Source: Candidatus Alectryocaccomicrobium excrementavium
GTDB taxonomy: Bacteria > Bacillota > Clostridia > Christensenellales > Aristaeellaceae
NCBI GenBank assembly: GCA_018716755.1
Contig: DVJN01000191.1
Coordinates: 1-42,999 of the forward strand
Direction: 5' to 3'
Length of the DNA stretch: 42,999 nt
Shown here: positions 8,750-17,780 of the stretch, piece after piece
Numbering within the stretch: the stretch's first letter is position 1
Layout: every line of letters begins with the position of its first letter
The notes under the pieces: generated by a model
What the model was told of the DNA's origin: nothing
Database searches by the model: none
The model's input: the letters and a program-made list of their open reading frames with translations, nothing else
Program-made: the position numbers and the translations under genes

Positions 8750-9793
8750 ATGAACACACTCAACGCCTTACGCATCCACATGCGGCGCTATCCGCAGAGT
8801 GAGCCGCAGGACTGGATCAAACTCCTGTACCAGGGCGAATTTGGCCCCGGCCATTTTGCGGAAACGGGCGCGGTTCTTGCGCGCCTGAAAGGTGAAATGG
8901 CCGCGCTCTCCCCGCGGGAAGACCAGCCCCTGTTTGAACCCATTGGCAATGGCTACGCCCGGCTGCACCTTGCGGCGGCCAAAAAAGCGGGGCTGCACCC
9001 GGAAACCATCTGCGGCCTGTTTTGCTATGCGGCCAACCATGCGCATGGCAGCATGGAAGCGTTCCACCACTGCCTGGATGCGCTGCCCGCTCTGGCCAAA
9101 ACGGATAGAGCAGATGAACTGCGCGCCCGAATTGCCGCCTATAAAGCCCAGGGCTGCCCATCCACGCACCACAGCGCCCGCTACGCGGCCGCCTACCAGC
9201 CGGCGTACCGGCTGGTTCCGCAAGCCGCCGCGCAATTCGCGGAAGTGTTCCTGCGCATCGACGCATTGCGCGCCAGCCAGCCCCATGTGATTGTATCGGT
9301 CGATGGCAACTGCGCTTCCGGCAAGAGCACGCTTTCCGCCCTGCTGGCGGAAGTATACGCCGCACGCCTGATCCGCGTTGACGACTTCTTTGTGCCGCCC
9401 GAGCAAAAAACGCCCGAGCGCATGGCAACGCCGGGCGGCAATGTCGATTATGAGCGGTTCTGGACGGCGATTGGCGCGCATCTGCACGACGAGGCTCCCT
9501 TCGCCTATCGCCCGTACAACTGCTTTACCGGCGCGCTCGATGCGCCCGTTACCGTGCTGCCCAACCGCCTGACCATTGTGGACGGCGTCTATGGCCAGCA
9601 TCCCACCCTGCGGCATTTGTACGATCTGAAGATCGTGCTTTCCATTGATCCCGCGCGCCAGAGCGCGCGCCTGCTCAAGCGCAATGGCGAGGCGCTGCAC
9701 AAGCGCTTCATCGCGGAGTGGATCCCGCTGGAAGAATTGTACCTCACCGGCACGCACGCGCGCGAGCGCGCTGACCTGGTTTATAGCGTATAA
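8750..9793 (+). CDS. Uridine kinase/phosphoribulokinase-like P-loop kinase with uncharacterised N-terminal domain
   Basis: Walker A VDGNCASGKST, RVDDFFVPPEQKTPERMATPGGNVDYERF; N-terminal ~170 aa (QDWIKLLYQGEFGPGHF...HHSARYAAAYQPAYRLV) is a separate domain. Confidence 0.75.
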   Translation: MNTLNALRIHMRRYPQSEPQDWIKLLYQGEFGPGHFAETGAVLARLKGEMAALSPREDQPLFEPIGNGYARLHLAAAKKAGLHPETICGLFCYAANHAHGSMEAFHHCLDALPALAKTDRADELRARIAAYKAQGCPSTHHSARYAAAYQPAYRLVPQAAAQFAEVFLRIDALRASQPHVIVSVDGNCASGKSTLSALLAEVYAARLIRVDDFFVPPEQKTPERMATPGGNVDYERFWTAIGAHLHDEAPFAYRPYNCFTGALDAPVTVLPNRLTIVDGVYGQHPTLRHLYDLKIVLSIDPARQSARLLKRNGEALHKRFIAEWIPLEELYLTGTHARERADLVYSV

Positions 9794-9813
9794 CCTTTTT
9801 CACCTCGGCGCGC

Positions 9814-9842
9814 TTGACAGCGCGCCGGTTTCGTGGTATTGT
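9814..9842 (+). promoter_or_regulatory. Sigma70-type promoter upstream of THF riboswitch
   Basis: TTGACA (9814-9819)-N17-TATTGT (9837-9842). Confidence 0.75.
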
Positions 9843-9862
9843 AAAACCTGCAATCCATTACA

Positions 9863-9979
9863 GGCAGAGTAGGATTCCGCGCGTTGCGCGCCTTGCGCGC
9901 TGGAGTGCTTTCCGGACGGGGAGTTGCCGGGGAGACGAAGAGCTTTTCGCTCGCGGTGCGGAGTTCGCATCCCGCTGCC
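9863..9979 (+). ncRNA. Tetrahydrofolate (THF) riboswitch, folT type
   Basis: GGCAG-AGTAGGATTCCGCGCGTT...GGGGAGTTGCCGGGGAGACGAAG...TCGCGGTGCGGAGTTCGCATCCCG-CTGCC. P1 is GGCAG/CTGCC and conserved blocks are in the order I recall for the class; located upstream of folT. Confidence 0.8.
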
Positions 9980-10012
9980 GCATGAAGAGGCTTTTGAAGG
10001 ACACTTCAGGCT

Positions 10013-10050
10013 CCTGCTATGCGGCCGCGCCGCAGGGCAGGCGCTTTTTT
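10013..10050 (+). terminator. Riboswitch-associated intrinsic terminator
   Basis: CCTGC-ta-TGCGGC-cgc-GCCGCA-gg-GCAGG then cgcTTTTTT (10045-10050), before the folT start. Confidence 0.7.
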
Positions 10051-10103
10051 GTGTGCCGTTCCTGTGGCAAATCGCGTTATCGCAGAAAGGACGGCCCAAC
10101 CCT

Positions 10104-10976
10104 ATGACCCAATCTTCCCTATCCATTCGCCGCATCGCGGTGAGCGCGCTGCTGATGAGCGTAGCGCTGGTGCTCAACACATTTTTTACCATCTATCTGC
10201 CCCTGTTCGGCGAAAACGGCGTGAGCGTGGGCATATCCGGCATTTTCTCCATGCTGCCCAGCGTGCTGTTCGGCCCGGGATACGGGGCGGCGGTCTCCGG
10301 CCTGAACGATTTGCTGGGCTATTTCATCAAGCCCATGGGCGCGTTCATGCCGCTCATCACGCTCACCGCCGCGCTGGGCGGCGCGCTGCGCGGATGGCTC
10401 TATTTCGCCTTTCGCAAGGCCCGGCCCGCCCGGGTGCGCGCGGCCATCATCGCGCTTTCCGCGCTGCTGCTCCTCGCCGGGCTATACGCCCTGTATTGTT
10501 TCCGCGCGGACGGCCTCGCGAACCTGTTCGCTGGAGAGGAAACCGTGGATCCCGCGCAAATGCACGCGCTCAGCCGCGTCTTGGCCGAGCGCGCCGCCGG
10601 GACCAAGGACCCTGCCGGCAACCTGGCGACCTATCGCACGCTCATCACCGGCGGCCTGTTCCTGTGCGCCGCGCTGGGGCTGTGCCTGCTGACGGCGGAC
10701 GCCATCGCCAGCAAGCGCGCGGCGGACGCGCAAGCGCAAACTGGTACGCTTGCGCTCACGCTCGCGGTGCTGCTCTCCGGCGTGATCGTCACCACACTCA
10801 ACACGGTAATCCTGCGCGAAACGGTTTACGCTTCCTGGAAAGTGTTTCCCTTCATCGCCATTTGGCTGCCGCGCCTGTTGGAAGAAATCCTGGTGGGCAC
10901 AGTGAAGGCTTGCCTGATGCTTCCCCTGCTGGCCGCTTTCCACCGCCAGAGCGCGCTGCGCCGCATCGCGCGATAG
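10104..10976 (+). CDS. folT: Folate ECF transporter S component FolT (expanded)
   Basis: ALLMSVALVLNTFFTIYLPLFGENGVSVGISGIFSMLPSVLFGPGYGAAVSGLNDLLGYFIKPMGAFMPLITLTAALGG; downstream of THF riboswitch. Confidence 0.8.
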   Translation: MTQSSLSIRRIAVSALLMSVALVLNTFFTIYLPLFGENGVSVGISGIFSMLPSVLFGPGYGAAVSGLNDLLGYFIKPMGAFMPLITLTAALGGALRGWLYFAFRKARPARVRAAIIALSALLLLAGLYALYCFRADGLANLFAGEETVDPAQMHALSRVLAERAAGTKDPAGNLATYRTLITGGLFLCAALGLCLLTADAIASKRAADAQAQTGTLALTLAVLLSGVIVTTLNTVILRETVYASWKVFPFIAIWLPRLLEEILVGTVKACLMLPLLAAFHRQSALRRIAR

Positions 10977-11027
10977 CAAACCGGGCAAATTCTCGGCCGG
11001 CATTGCCGCGTTACACGAAAATGCGCT

Positions 11028-11072
11028 AAAAAAAGTCCTCCCTTTCGCAAAATGGAGCGAAAAAGGAGGCGT
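11028..11072 (-). terminator. Intrinsic terminator for the minus-strand zinc-ribbon gene
   Basis: Minus: CCTCCTTTTTCGC-tccatttt-GCGAAAGGGAGG-ac-TTTTTTT. Confidence 0.65.
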
Positions 11073-11137
11073 ACCCTGTAATCAGGATGGAGAAGCGCCG
11101 CACACAGGCCGCTCAGGCTCCCCATGCGCGGCTTTTC

Positions 11138-11551
11138 TTATGCCTTTTTGCGGAAAGAATGCTTGCATTGCCCGCAATTCACCGTCACTTCGCCCACACC
11201 GCGTGGCAGGCGCAGCCGGGCGTGGCAATTGGGGCAGCGGAAATAGCGGTACTTTTTGCGGTTCTTCAGCCGGGTGCGCGCCTGGTTCACGCTGGTGCGC
11301 AGCTTTCGCGTCGCGGCCATATAGCGCGCATTTTCCTGCGAACGTTTTTCGCCATTGCGCGAATACATGCGAAAAATGGCCCAAATGTAAAGTGCCATGG
11401 CCAAAATGGAAAACAGGCCGAAGCGGGTGAACGCAGCGAGCAAAAACAAAACCAAGCCTGCAATGATGATCGCCTGCGAAAGCGAATCCGCGCCATACCG
11501 CCCGGCCATAAACCGCCGGAAACCCTCTTTGAATTTCTGCCAGAAGGACAT
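11138..11551 (-). CDS. Membrane protein with C-terminal zinc ribbon
   Basis: TM segments AIIIAGLVLFLLAAFTRFGLFSILAMALYIWAI; CPNCHARLRLPRGVGEVTVNCGQCKHSF. Confidence 0.7.
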   Translation of the reverse strand: MSFWQKFKEGFRRFMAGRYGADSLSQAIIIAGLVLFLLAAFTRFGLFSILAMALYIWAIFRMYSRNGEKRSQENARYMAATRKLRTSVNQARTRLKNRKKYRYFRCPNCHARLRLPRGVGEVTVNCGQCKHSFRKKA

Positions 11552-11644
11552 GCTAACCACCTCATCCAATAGAATACCCCATAAATGTCAACCCAGTATG
11601 AAGCAAACAGCGGTTTCCTGTGACAAATTCGCGAATTCGCGCAC

Positions 11645-11679
11645 ACAAAAACCCCGGCTGGAAAGCCATCCAGCCAGGG
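11645..11679 (-). terminator. Intrinsic terminator downstream of ftsZ
   Basis: Minus: CCCTGGCTGG-atggctttC-CAGCCGGGG-TTTTTGTGT. Confidence 0.75.
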
Positions 11680-11695
11680 TACAGATATCCGCTTT

Positions 11696-13060
11696 TTATT
11701 CGTCGTCCCTGCGCTTGAGGAAGCTGGGCACATCCGGCGTAAAGCCACGGCGCGGCTGCGCGCGATCCTCGCCATACCCATCGTCCTGATACACGCGTTC
11801 ATTCCGGCGCGGAGGCTGATAATTATCGCGGTCGTCGTAGCGGAAACGACCCGGCTGCGGCTCGCGGGAATAGCCGCCATCGCGATAGGAAGGCTGCTCA
11901 TCGCGATAGCCATAGCCATCGGCAGGCCTGCGGTTAAAGATCGGCGGAACCTGCACGCCACCCTGCGGCTGCGAATCGTAATAGCGATCCCTGCTATCGC
12001 GCACGGATTCACGCGGGCGTTCTTCCGGCACGCTCTGCTGCGCCTTGGGCGGCTCGGGCGCCGGTTCTGCCGCAACTGGCTCGGGCGCTTCCACCGTGGG
12101 GAACGGATCTTTTTCGAAGCCCGTCGCAATCACGGTGATGCGGACTTCGTCTTCCAGCGTTTCATCCGTGCCCACGCCAAAGATGATGTTCGCCTCCGGA
12201 TCGGCGGAATCGGTGATCCGCTGGGTAGCCTCGTTGATCTCCATGAGGGACAGGTCGCTGGCGCCGGTGATGTTGATCAGCACGGCGCGCGCACCATCGA
12301 TGGATGTTTCCAGCATGGGGCTGGAAATTGCCTGGTTAGCAGCGTCGAGCATGCGGTTTTCACCCTTACCGATGCCAATACCCATGTGCGCCAGCCCGCG
12401 GGACTGCATTACGGCGCGCACATCGGCAAAGTCCAGGTTGATCGTCGCTGGCAGCGCGATGAGGTCGGATATGCCCTGAATGCCCTGGCGAAGCGTATCG
12501 TCGGCAATGCGGAATGCCTCCGTCATGCTCGTGGCCTTGGTCACAACCTGCAACAAGCGGTCGTTGGGCACAACGACGAGCGTGTCCACATTGATTTTGA
12601 GCTGCTCAATGCCCGTTTCGGCATTCTGCATGCGCTTTTTGCCTTCGAACAGGAAGGGCTTGGAAACGACACCGATCGTGAGGATGCCCATATTGCGGGC
12701 GATTTCCGCAATGACGGGCGCTGCGCCAGTGCCCGTGCCGCCGCCCATGCCGCAGGTGACGAACACAAGATCGGATCCCTTGATCGCCTGGGCAACTTCC
12801 TCTCGGCTTTCCTCCGCCGCCTGGCGGCCAATCTCCGGATTCGCACCCGCGCCCAGCCCCTTGGTCAGCTTTTCGCCGATCTGGATTTTGGTAGGCGCTT
12901 TGGACAGCTGCAACGCCTGCTTGTCCGTATTCACCGCGATGAAATCCACGCCTTTCAGGCCCGCTTCCATCATGCGATTGACCGCGTTCGTCCCCGCGCC
13001 GCCCACGCCAACAACCTTTATCGACGCGAAATTACTCATTTCCACTTCAAACTCGAGCAC
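11696..13060 (-). CDS. ftsZ: Cell division protein FtsZ
   Basis: [26 protein letters not shown] tubulin signature, C-terminal DVPSFLKRR peptide. GTG start with GAGGAGG RBS. Confidence 0.97.
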   Translation of the reverse strand: MLEFEVEMSNFASIKVVGVGGAGTNAVNRMMEAGLKGVDFIAVNTDKQALQLSKAPTKIQIGEKLTKGLGAGANPEIGRQAAEESREEVAQAIKGSDLVFVTCGMGGGTGTGAAPVIAEIARNMGILTIGVVSKPFLFEGKKRMQNAETGIEQLKINVDTLVVVPNDRLLQVVTKATSMTEAFRIADDTLRQGIQGISDLIALPATINLDFADVRAVMQSRGLAHMGIGIGKGENRMLDAANQAISSPMLETSIDGARAVLINITGASDLSLMEINEATQRITDSADPEANIIFGVGTDETLEDEVRITVIATGFEKDPFPTVEAPEPVAAEPAPEPPKAQQSVPEERPRESVRDSRDRYYDSQPQGGVQVPPIFNRRPADGYGYRDEQPSYRDGGYSREPQPGRFRYDDRDNYQPPRRNERVYQDDGYGEDRAQPRRGFTPDVPSFLKRRDDE

Positions 13061-13098
13061 AGGTCATCCTCCTCGTCTATGAATCGTCTCGTTGGTAA

Positions 13099-14307
13099 TT
13101 ATTTTTTCGCGAACATGCCCTTCAGTCCGCTCTTGAGCCTGCCAGGCAGGCTCTCATCCTGCGGGGTACGCTGCTCGATCGAATCAAACACCAGATCGAC
13201 CAGCCCGAGAATGCTCGTGTAATTGGGGGAATTCAGCTTGCCAGCCTTTGCTTCCGGCGCGCGCACAGGCCGGCCCAGCTTATTGGACAGGTATTCGCGC
13301 CCGCCATTCATCATGGCGATACCGCCGCCGGTGAGATAGATCAGCGAACGCGGACCCGTATATTCGGACGCCTCGCGCAGCGTCCGCTCAATGAGCGAGC
13401 ATTGCTCATTCAGGGATCGCTCAATTGCGTTCCGCGCGGCGTTGTGGGGAATCTGTATGCGGCTGCCATATTCGTCCGTCAGCACGATCGGCGCGTTCGA
13501 CGCGCCCTGTGCATCGGGGATCAACCGGAAATTGCGCTTGACCTGTTCCGCATCGCGCATGTCCAGCTGCAAATCGTAGGCGATATCCGCCGTGATATTG
13601 CCGCCGCCAAAGGGAAGCACCGCGTGATATACCGCCGCATCGCCCTCCACAACGGTAATTTCCGTGTTCAGATAGCCAGCGTCGATCAGCACGCACGTGC
13701 GGTCGCGCTCCTGCATCGGCAGCATGAGCAGCGTCTGCCCCAGCATGGGGGCCATGAACCCCAGCACCGTAATGCCCAGCATGTTCAAAAGCCTGCACAC
13801 ATCTTCCATAAAATCCGGATCCGCCAGGATAAAGGAAACCGAAGCGCGCAGGCGCTTGCCGCGAACATTGTGGATGGCCATGGTGTGCTTGCCGCCATCC
13901 ACCGAAAACCAGGCTGGGGAGCGATGAATGACCGTCGCCTGCGTATCGGCCAGGCGGAGCTTGTCCGCCGCCGCGTCCTGCACGGCGTCGCACTGCTCAT
14001 CGCCCACGCATTCGTTTGCGGAATTGATCGCCACCTCCGCTTCCGCCACGCGGATCTGGATATATTCGCACGGCACGCCCACATACACCGAGTGGATGCG
14101 CGTTTTCGCCTCCAGCTCCGCAGCGCTTATGGAATTGCGCACGGCTTCCGCCAGCAAGTCTGGCCGGTTCCAGACGCCGTTCTTATAGCCGTCGTAATAC
14201 ACCGAACCCGCCCCGATGATTTCGCACCGGGAAAAGCCGCCGCTCTCCGCGAAAACGGTGACGATCTTGGAAGTGCCGAATTCTATGGCTGCAGCTTGTG
14301 TTTTCAT
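13099..14307 (-). CDS. ftsA: FtsA-like actin-fold cell division protein (divergent)
   Basis: AIEFGTSKIV...VYVGVP...VLPFGGGNITADIAYDL...IYLTGGGIAMMNG...GRLKSGLKGMFAKK amphipathic tail; adjacent to ftsZ. Confidence 0.75.
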   Translation of the reverse strand: MKTQAAAIEFGTSKIVTVFAESGGFSRCEIIGAGSVYYDGYKNGVWNRPDLLAEAVRNSISAAELEAKTRIHSVYVGVPCEYIQIRVAEAEVAINSANECVGDEQCDAVQDAAADKLRLADTQATVIHRSPAWFSVDGGKHTMAIHNVRGKRLRASVSFILADPDFMEDVCRLLNMLGITVLGFMAPMLGQTLLMLPMQERDRTCVLIDAGYLNTEITVVEGDAAVYHAVLPFGGGNITADIAYDLQLDMRDAEQVKRNFRLIPDAQGASNAPIVLTDEYGSRIQIPHNAARNAIERSLNEQCSLIERTLREASEYTGPRSLIYLTGGGIAMMNGGREYLSNKLGRPVRAPEAKAGKLNSPNYTSILGLVDLVFDSIEQRTPQDESLPGRLKSGLKGMFAKK

Positions 14308-14375
14308 GTGCCTCCATCGCCTGCCTTATCATGAGCGCGCGGCCCAAGCACAGCCACGTACCCATAGTATCTTAT

Positions 14376-14403
14376 ATTATACACAATTTCCCGCCTTTTG
14401 CAA
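14376..14403 (-). promoter_or_regulatory. Putative internal promoter for ftsA-ftsZ
   Basis: Minus: TTGCAA (14403-14398)-N16-TATAAT (14381-14376). Confidence 0.55.
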
Positions 14404-14506
14404 AGGGGGTACAGTGTACGTATGACGAAGTTTTTTATAAGTTTTCCAACTTTTTTCGTCCTCGCCGCTAAAATGAAGAACGAACCACGGCAGCAAGTGG
14501 CCGCCG

Positions 14507-15256
14507 TTAGGCGCGAAAATCCGCCTGCGTGCCGCTGCGCACATCCAGCCTGCCCTGCGTGATCCCGCGCGCCTGCAAGTCGTTCATGGCAGCGCCCGCC
14601 AGGAGCAGCTTGCCCGCCAGGTTTTCGCTGTCCCCCAGCATAACGACCATGCCGCTGCGCGCAACCAAATACATGTTGTCCGGATTTTCAACGTTTAATT
14701 CGGAAACCGCAGAGACCGCGTTTGCCTGGCGAATGGCCGCCAACGCAGCGCTCATTGCCTCCACCTGCCCCCGAACATCCGTTGCGATCGTGCTGCCCAC
14801 GGAATACCGCGTGGGCTTAACGCCCGTTACGTACACGAGCGTGTCGCCCGGTAGAGCATTGACCCGTTCCATCATCACGCCCTCGTCATCCAGCACCAGG
14901 ATCACGCCATAGCAGTCCACATACGCTCCGGGCGTGCGCTCCTCCACCGTAAGAACCACGGTATCTGGCAACTGCGTGGTGACGGAAAGCGGCTTGATCT
15001 TTCCATACGACGATAAGCTGTGCATGGCGTCCTGTGCGTTTACGCGGAAAATGCTGCCGCCAATCGATAACCCGCTCATGCGGATTATGTCTGCGTCAGA
15101 GAGATCCTGGTTGCCCTCCACTTCGATTTCCCGCACGACAAATACATTGCCCGCCAAAATGTAGAGCGCCAGCACGGCAACCAACGCCGCCACCAGCAAA
15201 AATCCCTTTGTTTCCCGCCGCCTGGATGCCATGCCAAACCTGCCTCCTGTTCTCAT
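14507..15256 (-). CDS. ftsQ: FtsQ/DivIB family cell division protein
   Basis: Single N-terminal TM then POTRA-like VREIEVEGNQDLSDADIIRMSGLSIGGSIFRVN; overlaps murA by 4 nt. Confidence 0.85.
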   Translation of the reverse strand: MRTGGRFGMASRRRETKGFLLVAALVAVLALYILAGNVFVVREIEVEGNQDLSDADIIRMSGLSIGGSIFRVNAQDAMHSLSSYGKIKPLSVTTQLPDTVVLTVEERTPGAYVDCYGVILVLDDEGVMMERVNALPGDTLVYVTGVKPTRYSVGSTIATDVRGQVEAMSAALAAIRQANAVSAVSELNVENPDNMYLVARSGMVVMLGDSENLAGKLLLAGAAMNDLQARGITQGRLDVRSGTQADFRA

Positions 15257-16500
15257 TGAATCCTGCGTATATCCGCGCCCAGCGCGTTGAGCGCCTCGTC
15301 CAGCGCCTCATATCCCCGGTCGATGAGCGGAACGCCTTCCACCTCAGTCACGCCTTCCGCGCACAGCCCCGCGAGCGTGAGCGCTGCGCCGCCGCGCAAA
15401 TCCCGCGCGGCCACGCGCGCACCCGTAAGCCTGCCGCCGCGCACCACGGCCATGCGGTCGAAAAGGCGGATATCCGCGCCCATACAGCGCAGCTGCGGCG
15501 CGTGGCCAAAGCGGTTTTCAAACACATTTTCCACAATCACGCTGGTACCGCTGGCCACGCAGCACAACGCCATCATCTGCGCCTGCATATCGGTGGGAAA
15601 ACCCGGATACGGCTGCGTGCTCACCTCTATGGCGCTGAGCTTTTCCGGCGCGCGCAGGAAAATCCCCGTCTCCTGCGCTTCCACTTCGCACCCTGCACAG
15701 CGCAGCTTATCCAGCACTGCCGCCAGATCCGCGCCCCGCGCTCCAGATACTTCAATCTCCCCGCCCGTGATCGCGGCGGCAACGAGATATGTGCCCGCCA
15801 CAATGCGGTCGGGCACCGGCTCATAGCAGGCGCCATGCAGCCGTTCCACGCCCTCAATCACAATCCGGTCCGTTCCGGCGCCTTCGATCTTTGCGCCCAT
15901 GGCGTTCATAAAGCGCTGCAAATCGACAATCTCCGGTTCGCGCGCCGCGTTGAGAATGGCAGACCGGCCGGGCGCAAGCGCCGCCGCCATCATCACGTTT
16001 TCCGTCGCGCCCACGGATGGAAAATCCAGGTGCACTTCTCCTCCATGCAGGCGCGCGCCATCGCAATAGATCATGCCGTGCGCTTCCCGGAGGGAAACCC
16101 CCAGCGCGCGCAGTCCTTTCAGATGCAAATCGATGGGCCGCTGGCCAATTTCACAGCCGCCCGGGTATGTAACGGTCGCGCGGCGAAACCGTCCGAGAAT
16201 CGAACCCATCATAAAGATGGACGAGCGCAGAGATTTGGAAAGATGCCGCGGCATTTCCCAACCGGTCGCACCCGACGCGCCGATGGACACTTGCGCGCCT
16301 TCGCGTGAACACTGGCAGCCGAGGGTTTCCAAAATCGCCAGCATATTGTCCACATCCGCGATGCGTGGGCAATTTTGCACGATTACAGTTTCGTCCGTCA
16401 ATAGCGCTGCCGCCAGAATGGGCAACACCGCGTTTTTCGCGGCGCGCACGCGCGCCGTGCCGCCAATGCGCCGTCCCCCGGCTATGCGATATACGTCCAC
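15253..16500 (-). CDS. murA: UDP-N-acetylglucosamine 1-carboxyvinyltransferase
   Basis: AKNAVLPILAAALLTDE; YPGGCEIGQRPIDLHLKGL with the active-site Cys; GYEALDEALNALGADI. Confidence 0.93.
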   Translation of the reverse strand: MDVYRIAGGRRIGGTARVRAAKNAVLPILAAALLTDETVIVQNCPRIADVDNMLAILETLGCQCSREGAQVSIGASGATGWEMPRHLSKSLRSSIFMMGSILGRFRRATVTYPGGCEIGQRPIDLHLKGLRALGVSLREAHGMIYCDGARLHGGEVHLDFPSVGATENVMMAAALAPGRSAILNAAREPEIVDLQRFMNAMGAKIEGAGTDRIVIEGVERLHGACYEPVPDRIVAGTYLVAAAITGGEIEVSGARGADLAAVLDKLRCAGCEVEAQETGIFLRAPEKLSAIEVSTQPYPGFPTDMQAQMMALCCVASGTSVIVENVFENRFGHAPQLRCMGADIRLFDRMAVVRGGRLTGARVAARDLRGGAALTLAGLCAEGVTEVEGVPLIDRGYEALDEALNALGADIRRIQ

Positions 16501-16628
16501 ATATCACACCCCCCATGATTCGCAGCCACACAATCAGGGTATGACCGGGACAGAAAACGCGTGCATGTGCGCCAGGGCGGATGTGCCGCCTTGCCGTCTA
16601 TAAAAATATCAACGCACGCCATCCAGCG

Positions 16629-17780
16629 CTATGCCCCGCTCCGGCGCGACACGTTGAGCAGCACCGCCACCGCACACATCAGGATGGAAATGCTCGTGCC
16701 ACCCGCCGAAAAAAAGGGCAACGGCAATCCCGTGGTGGGAATCAGGCCGATCACGACCGCTACGTTGAGCACGCATTGCACGCCGATCATGCAGGCAATG
16801 CCGCCCGCCAGCAGCGCGCCAAACCGGTCCGGGCAACGCAATGCAATGCGAAACGCGAAAAATTCAAACGCCACAAACAGGCCCAGAATCAGCAGGCAAC
16901 CGGCCAGGCCCATATCCTCGCCCACCACGGCGAAAATAAAATCCGATTCCGGATATGGGAGGAACGCGTATTTCTGCCGTCCGCGCCCAAGGCCCATGCC
17001 AAACCATCCGCCAGAGCCAAAGGCGAGCAGGGATTGCGCGAGCTGATACCCCTCATCGGAAAGATATTTCCAGGGATCGCGGAAGGACATCAGCCGCTCG
17101 CGGCGGTATTCTTCGCTGAGCGCGTAAAATGCGCCAACCGCCGCGCCGCACACGCCAATGAATGAAAGATGGCTCCATTTGGCTCCCGCCAGCATGACCA
17201 TCAGCGCAGCCACAATCACGATAGAACCCGCGGTCGAAAGGTTGGGCTGCTGCAAGATCAGCAAAAACATTGCGCCCGGCACGAGAAAGAGCGGCAGCAA
17301 ACCGCGAAACAGCCGCCGCAAATCGCGGCGCCTGGCCGCCAGCGCGCGCGCCATATAGGCCACCATGGAATACTTCGCCAGTTCCGAGGGTTGAAATCCC
17401 ACAAAGCCCAGGTTGAGCCAGCGCCGGGAACCGTTGATCGAACGCCCCACGCCAGGGATCGCCACGAGCACGAGCAGAAGAAGGCTCAAAGCGACCAGCC
17501 CCAGGCACACCGCACTGTTTTGCAAAACGCGGTAATCCACGCGCAACACCAGCACCATGCCCACGGCGCCCACGCCCACCCCCAGGAGCTGCGAAAGCAC
17601 ATCCGACAAAGGATTGCCCTTGTCCTGCGCATTGTAATAGCTGGCCGCATACAGGACGACCAGGCCCATCACGAGCAACGCAATGAAGCTGATGAGCAGG
17701 CCCTTCTCGTCCACCGACAACCGCTTCTTCGCCGGGGAAATCCCCAGCGCTTTTGCCCCGAATTCAGGGCGGAGGGTCAA
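16629..17780 (-). CDS. ftsW: FtsW/RodA/SpoVE family glycosyltransferase
   Basis: SRRWLNLGFVGFQPSELAKYSMVAYMA; GLIPTTGLPLPFFSAGGTS; start overlaps the murD end. Confidence 0.92.
   Translation of the reverse strand: MTLRPEFGAKALGISPAKKRLSVDEKGLLISFIALLVMGLVVLYAASYYNAQDKGNPLSDVLSQLLGVGVGAVGMVLVLRVDYRVLQNSAVCLGLVALSLLLLVLVAIPGVGRSINGSRRWLNLGFVGFQPSELAKYSMVAYMARALAARRRDLRRLFRGLLPLFLVPGAMFLLILQQPNLSTAGSIVIVAALMVMLAGAKWSHLSFIGVCGAAVGAFYALSEEYRRERLMSFRDPWKYLSDEGYQLAQSLLAFGSGGWFGMGLGRGRQKYAFLPYPESDFIFAVVGEDMGLAGCLLILGLFVAFEFFAFRIALRCPDRFGALLAGGIACMIGVQCVLNVAVVIGLIPTTGLPLPFFSAGGTSISILMCAVAVLLNVSRRSGA

Noticed and set aside
14415-14465. GACGAAGTTTTTT...AACTTTTTTCGTC inverted repeat between ftsQ and ftsA
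   Set aside because: Stem needs a large bulge and the U-run is not clearly placed for either gene; not supported as a terminator.
15034-16308. 424-aa plus-strand ORF
   Set aside because: Antisense to ftsQ/murA; no domain features.
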